Shown: one piece after another, positions 1 to 10,000 of the stretch
Layout of the letters: every line of letters begins with the position of its first letter
Numbering within the stretch: position 1 is the stretch's first letter
Assembly: GCA_946482325.1 (NCBI GenBank)
Contig: CAMLRA010000031.1
Coordinates: 1-30,398 of the forward strand
DNA length: 30,398 nucleotides
Source: an uncultured Chromatiaceae bacterium
GTDB lineage: Bacteria; Pseudomonadota; Gammaproteobacteria; Enterobacterales; Alteromonadaceae
Reading direction: 5' to 3'
The notes under the pieces: model-generated
The model's database searches: none
Seen by the model: only the letters and a program-made list of their open reading frames with translations
Told to the model about the DNA's origin: nothing
Program-made: the position numbers and the translations under genes

Positions 1-284
1 CCAATATGACCGTCTAAGCCACTGCTTTCCCAGTTGCCATAAGCAGATGCCTTAGGTGTTAAACCGGCTTCGCGCTCAAAAGGTGCTAACAGTCGGTTGC
101 TGTCAAAATCACGCAGATACTGCAGATTGGTCTGCTGCGCCTGATAAAAAGGCCCGGCAGTTAAGCGCACCTGCGTCGGAGCAAAAGGCTGTACTGCGGT
201 GGATGCCGCCGGCGCCTGCGCGAAAGCAAACACCGGCCAGACACAACCAACCAGCAGTGCAAGATTAAACTTTATCAGGCGCAT
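1..284 (-). CDS. GH127-type beta-L-arabinofuranosidase, N-terminal part (runs off the window)
   Basis: Only the first 94 residues are present; the gene continues past base 1. It begins MRLIKFNLALLVGC and has a hydrophobic signal peptide that probably ends at AFA or AFAQA, so the product is exported. The mature start contains VRLTAGPFYQAQQTNLQYL, then DFDSNRLLAPFEREAGL and GNWESSGLDGHIG. This is the characteristic N-terminus of the GH127/GH146 (DUF1680) superfamily, whose members remove beta-L-arabinofuranosyl units from plant hydroxyproline-linked arabinosides or pectic side chains. The ATG at 284 has a modest GGA-type ribosome site. The gene lies 48 bases after the GH43 gene at 333-1292 on the same strand, so it is probably the last member of the symporter operon. 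The catalytic residues lie outside the window, so GH127 cannot be separated from GH146 here. Confidence 0.8.
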   Translation of the reverse strand, partial: MRLIKFNLALLVGCVWPVFAFAQAPAASTAVQPFAPTQVRLTAGPFYQAQQTNLQYLRDFDSNRLLAPFEREAGLTPKASAYGNWESSGLDGHI

Positions 285-332
285 CTTAGTTCCTGCTGGA
301 GGTCAGAAAAGCTGACTTAGGGCTGAGCTGAT

Positions 333-1292
333 TTACCGCTGTCCTGGTTTACCAAAGAGCGGCATGCCGCTGTTATCCCATTGGATAGTTTTCACAAAGG
401 TATGCCGGTCCGGATTCCACAGCGGATCGCCTTCAATTTCAGTGTATTGCCGGCAGTGATACACCAGCACGTCGGTGCCATCGGCAAGCGTGGTAAAGCT
501 GTTATGGCCAGGGCCAAACATCTTCACACTGGCGTCAGTCTGAAACACCGGTTGCTGTGATTTCTGCCAGCTGGCAGGGTCCAGCACATCAGCGTTTTCG
601 TCGGCCCACAACAGCCCCATGCAATAGTTTTCGTCGGTGGCACTGGCGGAATAGCTGATAAAAATTTTGCCGTGCCCTTTGAGCACGGCCGGGCCTTCGT
701 TAACCCAAAAACCACGGATTTCCCAGTCCAGCTCAGGTTTCGTCAGCAGTACAGGTTCACCTTTGATGGCAACCGGCGAAGCCATTTCGGCGATATACAA
801 ATTCGAGTTACCGGTGATGCCGGGGCCCTTTTGTGCCCACAGATAATAGAGTTTGCCCTGATGGTAAAAAGTGGTGGCATCGAGGCAAAAAGTATCGATG
901 CCAGTATCGACTTGACCAACAAATTGCCAGTCAGCGGTCAGGGCATTGTCGCCGGTGCCTTTGATCACATACATCCGATGCTGAAACAAATTGTCTTTAA
1001 TCGCCCGGCTTGGCGCTGCGGCAAAATAGACATACCAGGCGCCTTGGTGAAAATGAATTTCCGGCGCCCAAATCAGCTCAGAATATGGTCCTTCCGCCGG
1101 TTTGCGCCACACCATCACGGCCTCAGCGCTGGCTAAATCCTCCAGCTGCCGGGCACGGCGCAGTTCGATGCCATCGTAGGCCGGCACTGAGGCAGTGAAA
1201 TAATAAAAACCATCGGTATGCCGGTAAATGAATGGGTCGGCACGTTGCGGGATTAACGGCACGTTGCTGTTCATCGGGGAGAAATCAGGCAT
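333..1292 (-). CDS. Cytoplasmic GH43 alpha-L-arabinofuranosidase / exo-arabinanase
   Basis: A 319-residue single-domain GH43 five-bladed propeller enzyme without a signal peptide, so probably cytoplasmic. The family acidic triad is visible: the base Asp in QRADPF (residue 19), the pKa-modulating Asp in TFCLDATTF (about 138) and the acid Glu in WVNEGPAVL (about 199). The metal-site His is in FGPGHNSF (about 263). Known relatives with the IPQRADPF...YYFTASVP...ELRRAR start release L-arabinose from short arabino-oligosaccharides. The start codon overlaps the end of the symporter gene by 8 bases (ATGCCTGA), which suggests translational coupling and that the imported substrate is its substrate. 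AAGGA lies upstream of the ATG. An internal Met at residue 7 is an alternative start. The exact GH43 subfamily was not determined. Confidence 0.88.
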   Translation of the reverse strand: MPDFSPMNSNVPLIPQRADPFIYRHTDGFYYFTASVPAYDGIELRRARQLEDLASAEAVMVWRKPAEGPYSELIWAPEIHFHQGAWYVYFAAAPSRAIKDNLFQHRMYVIKGTGDNALTADWQFVGQVDTGIDTFCLDATTFYHQGKLYYLWAQKGPGITGNSNLYIAEMASPVAIKGEPVLLTKPELDWEIRGFWVNEGPAVLKGHGKIFISYSASATDENYCMGLLWADENADVLDPASWQKSQQPVFQTDASVKMFGPGHNSFTTLADGTDVLVYHCRQYTEIEGDPLWNPDRHTFVKTIQWDNSGMPLFGKPGQR

Positions 1293-2691
1293 GAGTTGGA
1301 GTTCCTTTTGGTACTGCGGTAGAAGAAGCGGTGACAGCTTGCGGCGCCACAGGCGTCACTTGTAATTCGGCTAAGATCTGGCGGTAAGCGGCGTCGGTAA
1401 TGTGGTAGCGCTGCATCAACAGACCGACCGCATAATGAAAGGCGCCAGGGATTAACGTCAGCATCAGCGCGATACCGGTCAGCGCCAGCTCACTTTGCGC
1501 CACATCCGGCTGATAGCCAAAACCAGCCAATAACCAACCAACTACTGCGCCAGCCACGCCCATGCCGGCTTTCTGACAAAACGAAATCCCGCCAAACGAC
1601 AACCCGGCGACACGTTGCCCGGTTTTGTGTTCACCGTAATCCACCGCTTCAGCGATAGCCGACCAGAACACCGGCGCATGTAAATCGACGACAAAAGAAA
1701 TCAGGAAAAACAGCACAAAAGCCAGCACCACATCGCCGGGGCCTACGAAGGCAAACATCAGCACACTGAAAGCCCCCACTGCCATCTGACTGTATTTAAA
1801 CAGTTTTACTTTGCAATAGACTTTGGTGATCCAGGTCGACGCCACCATCGACAAAATCGCTGCGCCAACGCCGGTGGATAAAAATAACGACTGCATCGTC
1901 GTGTCGCCGCCGAGATAATATTTGGCGTAATACAAAGCGACGGAGCCACGTACCACATAACCGACAGTGCCAAGCACACAAACACCACACAGCACCAGCC
2001 ACTGGTCATTTTTCAGCAACAAAGCAAACTGCTGGCGCAGCGGTTGTTTATCGACCTGATGCTCCAGCCGCTCTGTCGTCGTGAAAAAACAAAACAGGAA
2101 AAATATCACAGCCAGCAGCGCCATCAGGCCCATTGCCGCCTGATAACCGGCCGCTTTATCGCCTTGCCAATAGTCGGCACCGGCCAGCATCGGCACTATG
2201 ATGGTGACCAGGAAAGCGGCGATTTTGGCGAAAAACAACCGATAACCATTGGCTGACAACCGCTCTTTCGGGTCATCGGTTAATACACCAATCAGTGAAA
2301 TGTAAGGAATAGTCACGGCAGTAAACATCAGCGTGACAAAAATATAAGTGCTGTAGGCCCACACCAGTTTGGCGTTGTAATCAAGGTCCGGTGTGCTGAA
2401 AGTTAAAAATACTGAGATGCCAAAAGGCACGGCAAATACCAGTAAATACGGCCGGTAGCGGCCCCAACGGCTGTTGAATTTGTCAGTAATCATGCCCATC
2501 AGCGGGTCGGTGATGGCATCGAGTACCCGCACCACCAATAACATCAGCGCCATATCGGCAGGCTGCATACCGTACACGTCGGTATAAAAGAAAGTGATGA
2601 TCAGCATCATCGCCGAGATCACCACATTGACCGCCATGTCGCCGGCGCCAAAGCCAATTTTTTCCAGCTGCGATAATTTATATCCGCTCAT
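1285..2691 (-). CDS. GPH-family sugar:cation symporter (arabinose / arabino-oligosaccharide uptake)
   Basis: An inner-membrane protein of about 468 residues with about twelve hydrophobic segments. It carries the glycoside-pentoside-hexuronide:cation symporter signature RVLDAITDPLMGMITDKF followed by RWGRYRPYLL after the second helix, and the family loop LTDDPKERLSANGYR. MelB, XylP and the Bacteroidetes/gammaproteobacterial arabinoside importers are known relatives. I chose the ATG at 2691 because AGGGGAG lies about 9 bases upstream; a longer frame from a TTG at 2736 lacks such a site. It is the first gene of a probable operon with the overlapping cytoplasmic GH43 and the GH127 gene. An operator-like palindrome lies about 100 bases upstream. 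It is the only inner-membrane sugar importer visible here, since there is no AraFGH-type ABC system. Substrate assignment rests on context. Confidence 0.9.
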   Translation of the reverse strand: MSGYKLSQLEKIGFGAGDMAVNVVISAMMLIITFFYTDVYGMQPADMALMLLVVRVLDAITDPLMGMITDKFNSRWGRYRPYLLVFAVPFGISVFLTFSTPDLDYNAKLVWAYSTYIFVTLMFTAVTIPYISLIGVLTDDPKERLSANGYRLFFAKIAAFLVTIIVPMLAGADYWQGDKAAGYQAAMGLMALLAVIFFLFCFFTTTERLEHQVDKQPLRQQFALLLKNDQWLVLCGVCVLGTVGYVVRGSVALYYAKYYLGGDTTMQSLFLSTGVGAAILSMVASTWITKVYCKVKLFKYSQMAVGAFSVLMFAFVGPGDVVLAFVLFFLISFVVDLHAPVFWSAIAEAVDYGEHKTGQRVAGLSFGGISFCQKAGMGVAGAVVGWLLAGFGYQPDVAQSELALTGIALMLTLIPGAFHYAVGLLMQRYHITDAAYRQILAELQVTPVAPQAVTASSTAVPKGTPTHA

Positions 2692-2793
2692 CACGCCGTT
2701 CTCCCCTGTCTGACGGGCGCTGCTGTTGGCAAGCAACCCGGGTTACTGCAGTTGGCAGATCTGGCTGCCTTATCATTGTTCGCTCAAGATAAT

Positions 2794-2806
2794 ATTGTAG
2801 GATAAT
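2794..2806 (-). promoter_or_regulatory. Operator-like site upstream of the symporter-GH43-GH127 operon
   Basis: ATTGTAGGATAAT is an imperfect inverted repeat matching the recurring motif ATTGTA-N-[TG]A[TC]AAT. It is extended on the left as AATATTGTA, as in the perfect site at 11483-11501. It lies about 100 bases before the symporter start. Binding by an arabinose regulator is inferred from recurrence across the locus. Confidence 0.6.
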
Positions 2807-2836
2807 TGCTGCAACCACTAAGTCGGCCCGGCGGCT

Positions 2837-2862
2837 AAAAAAAGCCCCGCTTGGGCGGGGCT
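2837..2862 (-). terminator. Intrinsic terminator of the TonB-dependent receptor gene
   Basis: Read on the minus strand, an 8-bp GC-rich stem (AGCCCCGC / GCGGGGCT) with a four-base loop is followed by seven T residues. It starts about 54 bases after the receptor stop codon, so the receptor is probably a single-gene transcript and the symporter operon has its own promoter. Confidence 0.9.
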
Positions 2863-2915
2863 CAAACCAGGAACGTCGTACAGATCACACAGGTCTACAG
2901 CTACTTCCAATAAAG

Positions 2916-5756
2916 TTACATCGAATAACGCACACCCAACGCAAAGGTGCGGCTATACAAGGCTGTGCCGAAGTTATTGGTGGTGGCATTGTTGCCGTAA
3001 TAACTCTGATACAGCTCGTTGGTCAGGTTGGTGCCGTCCAACGTCACTTCGAAATTGTCATTGAGACGATAACTCAGCTGGAAGTCCATGCTGGCTTCGG
3101 CCCGACGGCGCATTTCCAGCGGGTTGGCAAACAGGGCCGCTTCATAGTTGGCGAGGAAATCGTCGCGCCATGAATAGGACAGCCGCATACCTAATTTGTC
3201 TTTGTCATAGGCCAGCACCACGCTGTACGACGAATCCGACACGCCAAAGACATCAGTATCTTTGTAACCGGTGATCTCACCGGCCGAGTTGGTATCCGGT
3301 GTGGTCTGCGACGACGACAGACGGGTATAGCTGGCCTGTACGCCAAAACCATCCAGCAGCTGCGGCAGATTTTCCGGGAACCAGACCAGGCCCAGTTCAG
3401 CACCTGACAGTTCACCGTTTGACGCGTTATACGGCTGGGTCAGGATAAACTTGTACGGCGTTGGATCTGTCGCCGACTTGTCATGCGTTACAGCACGGCG
3501 GAAGCCAACCACAAAACCTTCAACATCACGGCGGAACAGCGTGCCGTATAACGAGCTCGATTTGGCGAAATACCATTCCAGTGACAAGTCATAGTTTTTC
3601 GACTCAGTCGGTTTCAGGTCCGGGTTGCCGCCACCGGCGGTGCCGTAGCCGATGCCGGTCACGTCTTCGTTATAGATAATCAGCGGGTTTAAATCGCCAA
3701 ACGACGGATAACGCAGCGTTTCGGTATAGGCAAAACGTGCCTGTAAATCGTCGGTCAGTTCGTAACGTGCAGTCAGACTCGGTAATACAGCGCGGGTTTT
3801 GCTGTCACCGGCAGTGACAGGTTGTGGCACACCTGGTGCGGTTTCCTGATAGAACATCGAGTCAGTATCAATACCGGTGTAGCGGAAACCGACTTCACCA
3901 TCCAGCGTGCGGCCGGCCAGTTCAGTTTCATATTTCCCCTGCAAATACACCGACAAGGTGGTCGAATCGATATCAAAAGAGCGGTTCATGCCCAGTTTGG
4001 TCATGCCATAAATCGCCCGGTATTTATCCGCGTTGCCGCGGATCTCATGGCCGTTGGCGACAGTCCAGCTGCTTGGCACATTGGCTTCACCATCCATAAA
4101 ACCACTGTTTGTGTAGGCCAGACCTTCCAGCGTAGCGACACTGACACCACCGCCACAGCAACGATCCTGCCGGCTGAACGCAGTCTCTGCACCGCGTTTG
4201 TCGTAACGCACACCGGTATCGATGCGGGTAAAGAAACCGCTGCGGCTATAAGTTAAATCCGAAGTGAAAGTCACGGCATCACCCTGATCGCTGTTGGCAT
4301 TGTCATACATGCCATCAATCAGATAAGACGCCGGATTGACCATATCGGCTTCGTTCAGTGCAGCAGTTGCCGGGTCATCTTCGAAATTAAAGCCCGGTAC
4401 ACCGCCGTGTTCGTTAAAGTCAACATTGAGCTTGTAAGTGGCGCCCGGCCGGATAAAGCGCATCGCGAAGAAATCGCTGTCGTATTGGCTGTCCTGATAG
4501 ACAATTTCAGATTTCAGCGCCAGATCTTCATTCAGCTGCCAGGTGCCACCCAGGGCATACAGGTAGCTGTCGGTTTTACCGGTCGATAAATCGCCGCTGG
4601 TAAAGACCCACGGATGCAATACAGAACGGGATTTCACAATGTTGGTGCCCGGATGCAGCACCACGTTACCGGCAGCAGCAGCCTGTGCTGGCGTCATGCC
4701 GGCATAATCGCCCCACCAGTCGGCGAAGGAGAAAAATAAGCTGTTAAAGCCTTCGTTGCGATAACCGTTGTAGAAAGTCTCAAATACATATTCTGAGTTT
4801 TCATCCGGCGCAAATTGCAGCGACAGGTTGGCGGCCGGACGTTCGCGTTCACCGTTGTAATCGCTTTGGAAAATCGCATCACGGCCCAGCATATAAGGCG
4901 TGGCTTTGCCATTAATGTTAAAAGTGGAGCCGGCGGCTGAAGGTAAACCTTCCAATAAACCGGCCTGCCAGATTGGGTCTTCGCTGACGCCACCACGATT
5001 TGGCCACACGCGCTCAAACGGCGTGAATGGTGCTGTGGTGCTTTCGGTCATAAAAGGCACCATGGCACCTGCCGTGACGCTTTGGTCGCGGTAACGCAAG
5101 CGGGAATAGGATAAGTTGACCAAAGCACCAACCTGACCGGCGCTGGTCGCCCATTGATTCGATGCTAAAGCACTGATAGTCGGGTTGGTTTCTTCGTTTT
5201 GCTCGGTATAAATACCACGGCCGGCGACGATAAATTTGGAGCCTTCAAAATCAAAGGGCCGCTGGGTTTTTACGTCAATCTGACCGGCGATACCACTTTC
5301 AATCTGGCTGGCAGAACGGGTTTTATACACATCGACCTGTTTTAATAAACTGGCCGGAATGTCCTGTAACGCCACAGCTGTGCCGGCGGCGGTGAAAATA
5401 TTGCGGCCGTTGACTGTAGTGGTGATGTCACTTAAACCGCGGATAGAGACGCCGGACACTTCGCCGGAACCACGGTTGGTCACCTGCACGCCTGTTACGC
5501 GCTGCAGCGACTCGACGACGTTATTATCCGGAAATTTGCCGATATCTTCGGCGACAATGACATCGACAATCTGCTCTTCTAAACGTTTGACACCTAAAGC
5601 TTTATTCAGACTGCTACGGATGCCTTTGACCTGAATCACTTCAATATCTTCAGCGCTGGTTTTTTGGTCTTTGGTATTCGCGGTTTCCTGTGCCTGTACT
5701 GCCTGGCCAAAAAGCACCAAAAGTATTGCACTGGACAAGTGGCTTCGCTTGAACAT
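2916..5756 (-). CDS. TonB-dependent outer-membrane receptor (arabino-oligosaccharide uptake)
   Basis: A 946-residue outer-membrane beta-barrel transporter. The signal peptide (MFKRSHLSSAILLVLFGQAV, ending QA-QE) is followed by a TonB-box-like stretch EDIEVIQVKG. The plug domain (about residues 45-190) contains VAEDIGKFPDNNVVESLQRV and VSGVSIRGL. A long barrel ends in ALGVRYSM, close to the usual C-terminal aromatic signature. It resembles the large carbohydrate-type receptors of Xanthomonas/Caulobacter polysaccharide loci rather than siderophore receptors. No SusD partner is present, as expected outside Bacteroidetes. GGGAGAAG precedes the ATG, and a tandem operator-like region lies about 135 bases upstream. 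The arabinan-derived substrate is inferred from the surrounding enzymes. Confidence 0.93.
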   Translation of the reverse strand: MFKRSHLSSAILLVLFGQAVQAQETANTKDQKTSAEDIEVIQVKGIRSSLNKALGVKRLEEQIVDVIVAEDIGKFPDNNVVESLQRVTGVQVTNRGSGEVSGVSIRGLSDITTTVNGRNIFTAAGTAVALQDIPASLLKQVDVYKTRSASQIESGIAGQIDVKTQRPFDFEGSKFIVAGRGIYTEQNEETNPTISALASNQWATSAGQVGALVNLSYSRLRYRDQSVTAGAMVPFMTESTTAPFTPFERVWPNRGGVSEDPIWQAGLLEGLPSAAGSTFNINGKATPYMLGRDAIFQSDYNGERERPAANLSLQFAPDENSEYVFETFYNGYRNEGFNSLFFSFADWWGDYAGMTPAQAAAAGNVVLHPGTNIVKSRSVLHPWVFTSGDLSTGKTDSYLYALGGTWQLNEDLALKSEIVYQDSQYDSDFFAMRFIRPGATYKLNVDFNEHGGVPGFNFEDDPATAALNEADMVNPASYLIDGMYDNANSDQGDAVTFTSDLTYSRSGFFTRIDTGVRYDKRGAETAFSRQDRCCGGGVSVATLEGLAYTNSGFMDGEANVPSSWTVANGHEIRGNADKYRAIYGMTKLGMNRSFDIDSTTLSVYLQGKYETELAGRTLDGEVGFRYTGIDTDSMFYQETAPGVPQPVTAGDSKTRAVLPSLTARYELTDDLQARFAYTETLRYPSFGDLNPLIIYNEDVTGIGYGTAGGGNPDLKPTESKNYDLSLEWYFAKSSSLYGTLFRRDVEGFVVGFRRAVTHDKSATDPTPYKFILTQPYNASNGELSGAELGLVWFPENLPQLLDGFGVQASYTRLSSSQTTPDTNSAGEITGYKDTDVFGVSDSSYSVVLAYDKDKLGMRLSYSWRDDFLANYEAALFANPLEMRRRAEASMDFQLSYRLNDNFEVTLDGTNLTNELYQSYYGNNATTNNFGTALYSRTFALGVRYSM

Positions 5757-5890
5757 GGGTCGTCTTCTCCCGTCGTGTTGTGTATGTGCCGCTCAAGTCC
5801 TGTACTGCACGAACTTTTTCCGGCTTATTGTTTTGTCCATTTGCAACTTTCACAGCACAGATATCACTGCAAAAGCTACACTGTCAACTT

Positions 5891-5922
5891 ATTGTAGTTT
5901 TATAATACTATTGTATGATTAT
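5891..5922 (-). promoter_or_regulatory. Tandem operator-like sites upstream of the TonB-dependent receptor
   Basis: Two motif copies lie side by side: ATTGTAGTTTTATAATAC (5891-5908) and ATTGTATGATTAT (5910-5922). The first 18 bases are identical to the site before the mutarotase gene (14899-14916), which argues for a shared regulator. The region is strongly AT-rich, and the leader to the receptor start is about 135 bases. Confidence 0.6.
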
Positions 5923-6000
5923 TTAACTGTCAATAAGAGTTCCCTCTTCATTACAATTTTATTTATTGATTTAAATCATTAACTTATGTGTAATCAGCCG

Positions 6001-6019
6001 AAAAGAACCGCCTTAGCGG
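6001..6019 (-). terminator. Weak terminator at the end of the secreted GH43 gene
   Basis: On the minus strand CCGC-TAAG-GCGG is followed by TTCTTTT. The short stem overlaps the stop codon of the 6013-6975 gene. The 4-bp stem is small, so the call is tentative. Confidence 0.35.
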
Positions 6020-6975
6020 ATCCCTTCGCTGCTCATGATCACGCGTTTCAGCGTGCCGTCGGTGTTGTAATACAGCGGATCTATCGCCACCGAGCGGCGA
6101 AAGCGCCCTCCGCTCTGCCGGCCTTCCGCCGGAGGCACTGCGCCGGTGTGATAGATAAAATAGGACTTACCCTGAAATTCGATAATCGACTGATGGTTGG
6201 TTTCAGAATTGCCGGCAATTTCATTCAGGATGCCCTGATATTGCCAGGGGCCGTGAATACTGCGGCTGCTGGCATAACAAATTTTTTCCGGAAAACCACA
6301 GGCGTAAGACAAATAATAAGTATCGCCTTTCCTGTGTACCCAGGCAGCTTCAGTAAAGTCTTTTAAATCAATGGTTTTTATCTCACCATCCAGTTCCGTC
6401 ATATTGGCTTTCAGCTTGACGTACTTCGGCACCACATTGCCAAAAAACAGATAAGCCTGGCCGTCTTTGTCGATAAACACCGCCGGGTCTATATCGTCCC
6501 AGTCGTTTTTGGTCTGGGTGGTCATGTCGTTGGTGACCAACGCTTTACCGATAGCGTCTTTAAAAGGCCCGAGTGGGCTGTCGGCTACCGCAACGCCAAT
6601 GGCAAACCCCGGTTTGTCGTCCTTGTGCCGCACTGTGGTGTAAAAATAAAACTTGCCGTTACGTTCAATCGCATGCGCCGCCCAGGCGTCGCCTTTGGCC
6701 CATTTGAAGTCGGTTGCTTTGAGCACAGGCCCATGTCGCTGCCAGGTTTTCATATCTTTGGAGCTGAATAGCAGCCAGTCATGCATGACAAAAAAACCAT
6801 TGTTATCAGGTGCTTCGTCATGCCCGGTGTAGAGATACACCGTATCGCCATGCACCAGAGCAGCCGGATCTGCGGTCAGCACATCGTCAAACAGCGGATT
6901 TTTCGCCAGCGCCGGTACTGTCCATAAGGCGGCAACGCAGCAAACTGCCAGAGCCTTTTTGCTAAATTTACCCAT
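6013..6975 (-). CDS. Secreted GH43 arabinofuranosidase / arabinosidase
   Basis: About 320 residues starting MGKFSKKALAVCCVAALW, with a signal peptide ending PALA-KN, so exported. It is a compact GH43 propeller. The base Asp is in LTADPAALV (about 36), the modulating Asp in DDIDPAVFID (about 163) and the acid Glu in FTEAAWVH (about 209). A His in TNHQSII (about 261) fits the metal site. Relatives with ADPAALVHGD...YTGHDEA and GVAVADSPLGPFKDA act on arabinosyl or xylosyl side chains; arabinofuranosidase is most likely here given the context. I chose the ATG at 6975 because GAAGGAG precedes it; a start at 7014 would add 13 residues before the signal peptide. A degenerate operator-like site lies about 63 bases upstream. 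Confidence 0.87.
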   Translation of the reverse strand: MGKFSKKALAVCCVAALWTVPALAKNPLFDDVLTADPAALVHGDTVYLYTGHDEAPDNNGFFVMHDWLLFSSKDMKTWQRHGPVLKATDFKWAKGDAWAAHAIERNGKFYFYTTVRHKDDKPGFAIGVAVADSPLGPFKDAIGKALVTNDMTTQTKNDWDDIDPAVFIDKDGQAYLFFGNVVPKYVKLKANMTELDGEIKTIDLKDFTEAAWVHRKGDTYYLSYACGFPEKICYASSRSIHGPWQYQGILNEIAGNSETNHQSIIEFQGKSYFIYHTGAVPPAEGRQSGGRFRRSVAIDPLYYNTDGTLKRVIMSSEGIR

Positions 6976-7037
6976 CTTTACTCCTTCAAAGCGTCTGACC
7001 ATCAGGGCTGCCATGACTGCGGCAGCCTGACGGTCAT

Positions 7038-7050
7038 ATTGTACTATTTT
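7038..7050 (-). promoter_or_regulatory. Degenerate operator-like half-site before the secreted GH43
   Basis: ATTGTACTATTTT has a perfect left half (ATTGTA) but a poor right half. It lies in the 93-base gap between the endo-arabinanase stop and the next gene, the position expected if that gene has its own promoter. Confidence 0.35.
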
Positions 7051-7068
7051 AAACCAATGAGATAGCCG

Positions 7069-10000
7069 TTATGGCACCATGCTTTGCTGATACAGCTGCA
7101 ATACATCTTCTGCGCTGATGGCTTCGCCATAAATCTGTACTTCATCCAGCATGCCTTTTAACGGCGTGTCCCAGAAGTTCACACCAAGGCCAAAACCTTT
7201 AGTGCCGCTGGCGCCAAACACATTGGGGAAGTTATTGCCACTGAAGACCGGCTGACCATTCAGGTAGATTTTTACCGCACCGCCACTGACTACAAACACC
7301 AGCTGCGACCAGCTGTTCAGTGGCACCCGCTGACCAATACCGGCGTCATACCAGGCAGTACCCGACCACAACATAGTGTTTTCGCCGACGCCACCATGAC
7401 CCCGCGGTACCAGGCTGACCCAGCTGCTTAAGCTGGCATAACCAAAAAACGCCGTGGTGTAATTGGTGAGCTGGGCCGGATTGAGCCAGAGTGCCACGCT
7501 ATAGCTATGGTCGGTGATGAGGTTATCGGGTAAGCGCACACCAGAGCTACCGTTCAATACCAGCGCCTGACCTTTGATACCTGCCTGATAACTCAACACA
7601 CCACCACCTTGGTCCAACTTAGCCCCAGTGCTGCTGCCAGCATGAAAACGGCCAGTGGCATCGGCCAGATTACTCTGGTCAAAACTGAAGTTGGCCAACG
7701 GCGTCGGCGGCGCTAACGAGCGTACAGTCACAACAAAATCACGGTTTTGCTGTTGACCATTCAGATTGACAGTCGCAGTCAGCGTGACCTGCCGGTCCGG
7801 CTCAGTCAGGCCAGGGCGTGTCACTTTGCCTTGCAGATCTATGGTGCTGAGGTCCGAGGATTGCCACTGCACCACACTGGCAAAAGCGCCGCTGCGTGGC
7901 AGCGTCAAATCGCTGCGTACTGCTGATATATCGCCTAAATTCAGGTTGTTAACCGCAATTTGTAGCAGCTGCGCATCTTGCAGCCGGTCGACATCCAGCG
8001 CTTTCACCTCTGCGGCCGACAATGCAGTTTCATACACCGCCAGCTCATCGATAGCGCCGTTAAACGGGATGTCCCAATAGTTCACGCCAAGCGCAAACAC
8101 CGCTTGTACTGTGCTGAATAAATCGCGGAAATTACTGCCGGTAAATTTCTGCACACCGTTGATATACAAGCTGAGCTGGCCTTGTTGCACACTAAAGGCC
8201 ACGTGCGTCCATTGATTCACCGGGATTTGCAGACCAGCGCTGCCGTCAAACCAGACCTGACTGCCACTCCACAGCATGGTGTTTTGATCCCAGCTGCGCG
8301 GCACCAGGCTCAGCCAGTTATCCGGATTGGCAGCGGCAAAAAATGCCGGCGTGAACTGAGTTAACACCGCTGGGTTCAGCCACATTGACACGGTATAGGT
8401 GTGGCTGTTGATCAGGCCATCCGGTAAGCGCACACCATTTTGGCCACTCAGCTGCAGCGCATGGCCGGCTTTGCCTGCGGTGAAGCTGACAACACCGTTA
8501 CTGTCTGGCCGGTCTGCTGTGGCGCGGCCTTGGCCGAATAACCCTGTGCTGTCAGCTAAGTTCTGCTCAAAGCGATACAGCGCAGTGCGGTTGTAGGCTT
8601 TGCGGGCTTTAACTTTGATACTAAAGGTTTTTTGCTGCGTGACACCTTGTAACGTCACTGTCGCCGTCAGTTCCACTGTGGCATCCGCGTTGCCGGCCGC
8701 CGGTGGTTCCACTTTACCGTTTGCCGCAATCACCTCTGGCAAAGACGAACTCCACTGGATAGTTGCGCCTTGGGCGCCACGGCTGGCTAACGGCAAGTCG
8801 GTGACCGTTTCAGCCGGTAAGCTCAGGCTGTTCAGCGTTCGCTGCACTAAATCGGCAGCGCTTAACACTGGCAACCGGCTACCCCATACCGCTTCGCCTT
8901 TGGCGGATAACGCGGTAAAAGTCGGCACCAGCTGGGTGGTGTTGTCGTTATATTGCCAGGACCGTACGCCGTTAAAACTACCCATGCCTGTGATATTCAG
9001 CGTGATTTGTTGTTTATCGCCAAGCGAATAACTACCGCTGACATCACCACTGATACTGCCGTCGGCGTTTAAGGTCAGATAGACCGAGCGGTGTGGCGTG
9101 CGGTTAATATCTTTGCCGTGGTTGATTAACTGATAAGTGCCGAGCACATCAGTTTTATCCACCAGATTTGCGCCCTGCACCGGCGCGTAGCGGTGTGGCG
9201 CCGCCACCAGCCAGCCGTCGCTATTGACAAACAGCTGATGCACACGAATTTCGTGGCCTTCGCCTTTCTCCGGGAAGCGGGTATGGAAGATGACAAAATG
9301 TTGTTTGGTCGTGGCGTCATACCAGGCGGAGTTGTGGCCAGGCGCCATATAACCATGGTCCGTCCCAGGGTCGCCCGGATTGTGTTCAAACAGATGACCG
9401 CCCATCAGCTTCACGCCAAAAGGTGCAATCGACGACCAGCCACCAGACGCGCCCAGCATATTACGGCCTTCAGCATCCAGAAACGGCCCTTGTGGTGTGC
9501 GGGCTCGGGCGATGCGCATGTTGTAGCCATCGTTTTGAGCAAAACCGCCAAAGGAAGTAAACAAGTAGTAGTAATCCGATTCCGGGCTGTAGAACATAAA
9601 TGGCCCTTCGATCGCGCTGTAATAACCGCCCATGATCTTGGTGCCATAACCCTGCCCCGGCAACGCGAAACCCGTTTGTGGGTTCAGTTCCAGCACAAAA
9701 ATACCGCCGGAGTATGAGCCGTAAACCATCCAGAGCCGGCCGGTTTTATCAAAAAATACGTCCGGATCTATCGCATTCGGATGGATGTTACCGTTGTAGA
9801 CATTACCGTCCACACCGGGGTTTTCGCTGCCGCGATGACCGCTTTTCAGCATCAGCCCCAGATTGCGGTAAGGCCCTTCGATATTCTCAGACACCGCCAC
9901 GCCTAAATACGACCGCGACGAATCACATTCGCCATTTTCCGGCGAGGCGCAGTGGTTGTAGTAAAAATAATATTTGCCGTCAGCCAGCTGGATCACATCA

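Noticed and set aside
5966..5979. FNR-like box TTGAT-TTAA-ATCAT upstream of the TonB receptor
   Set aside because: It is one base short of the consensus, lies in very AT-rich DNA about 210 bases from the start, and no other gene here shows one. Chance is a sufficient explanation.
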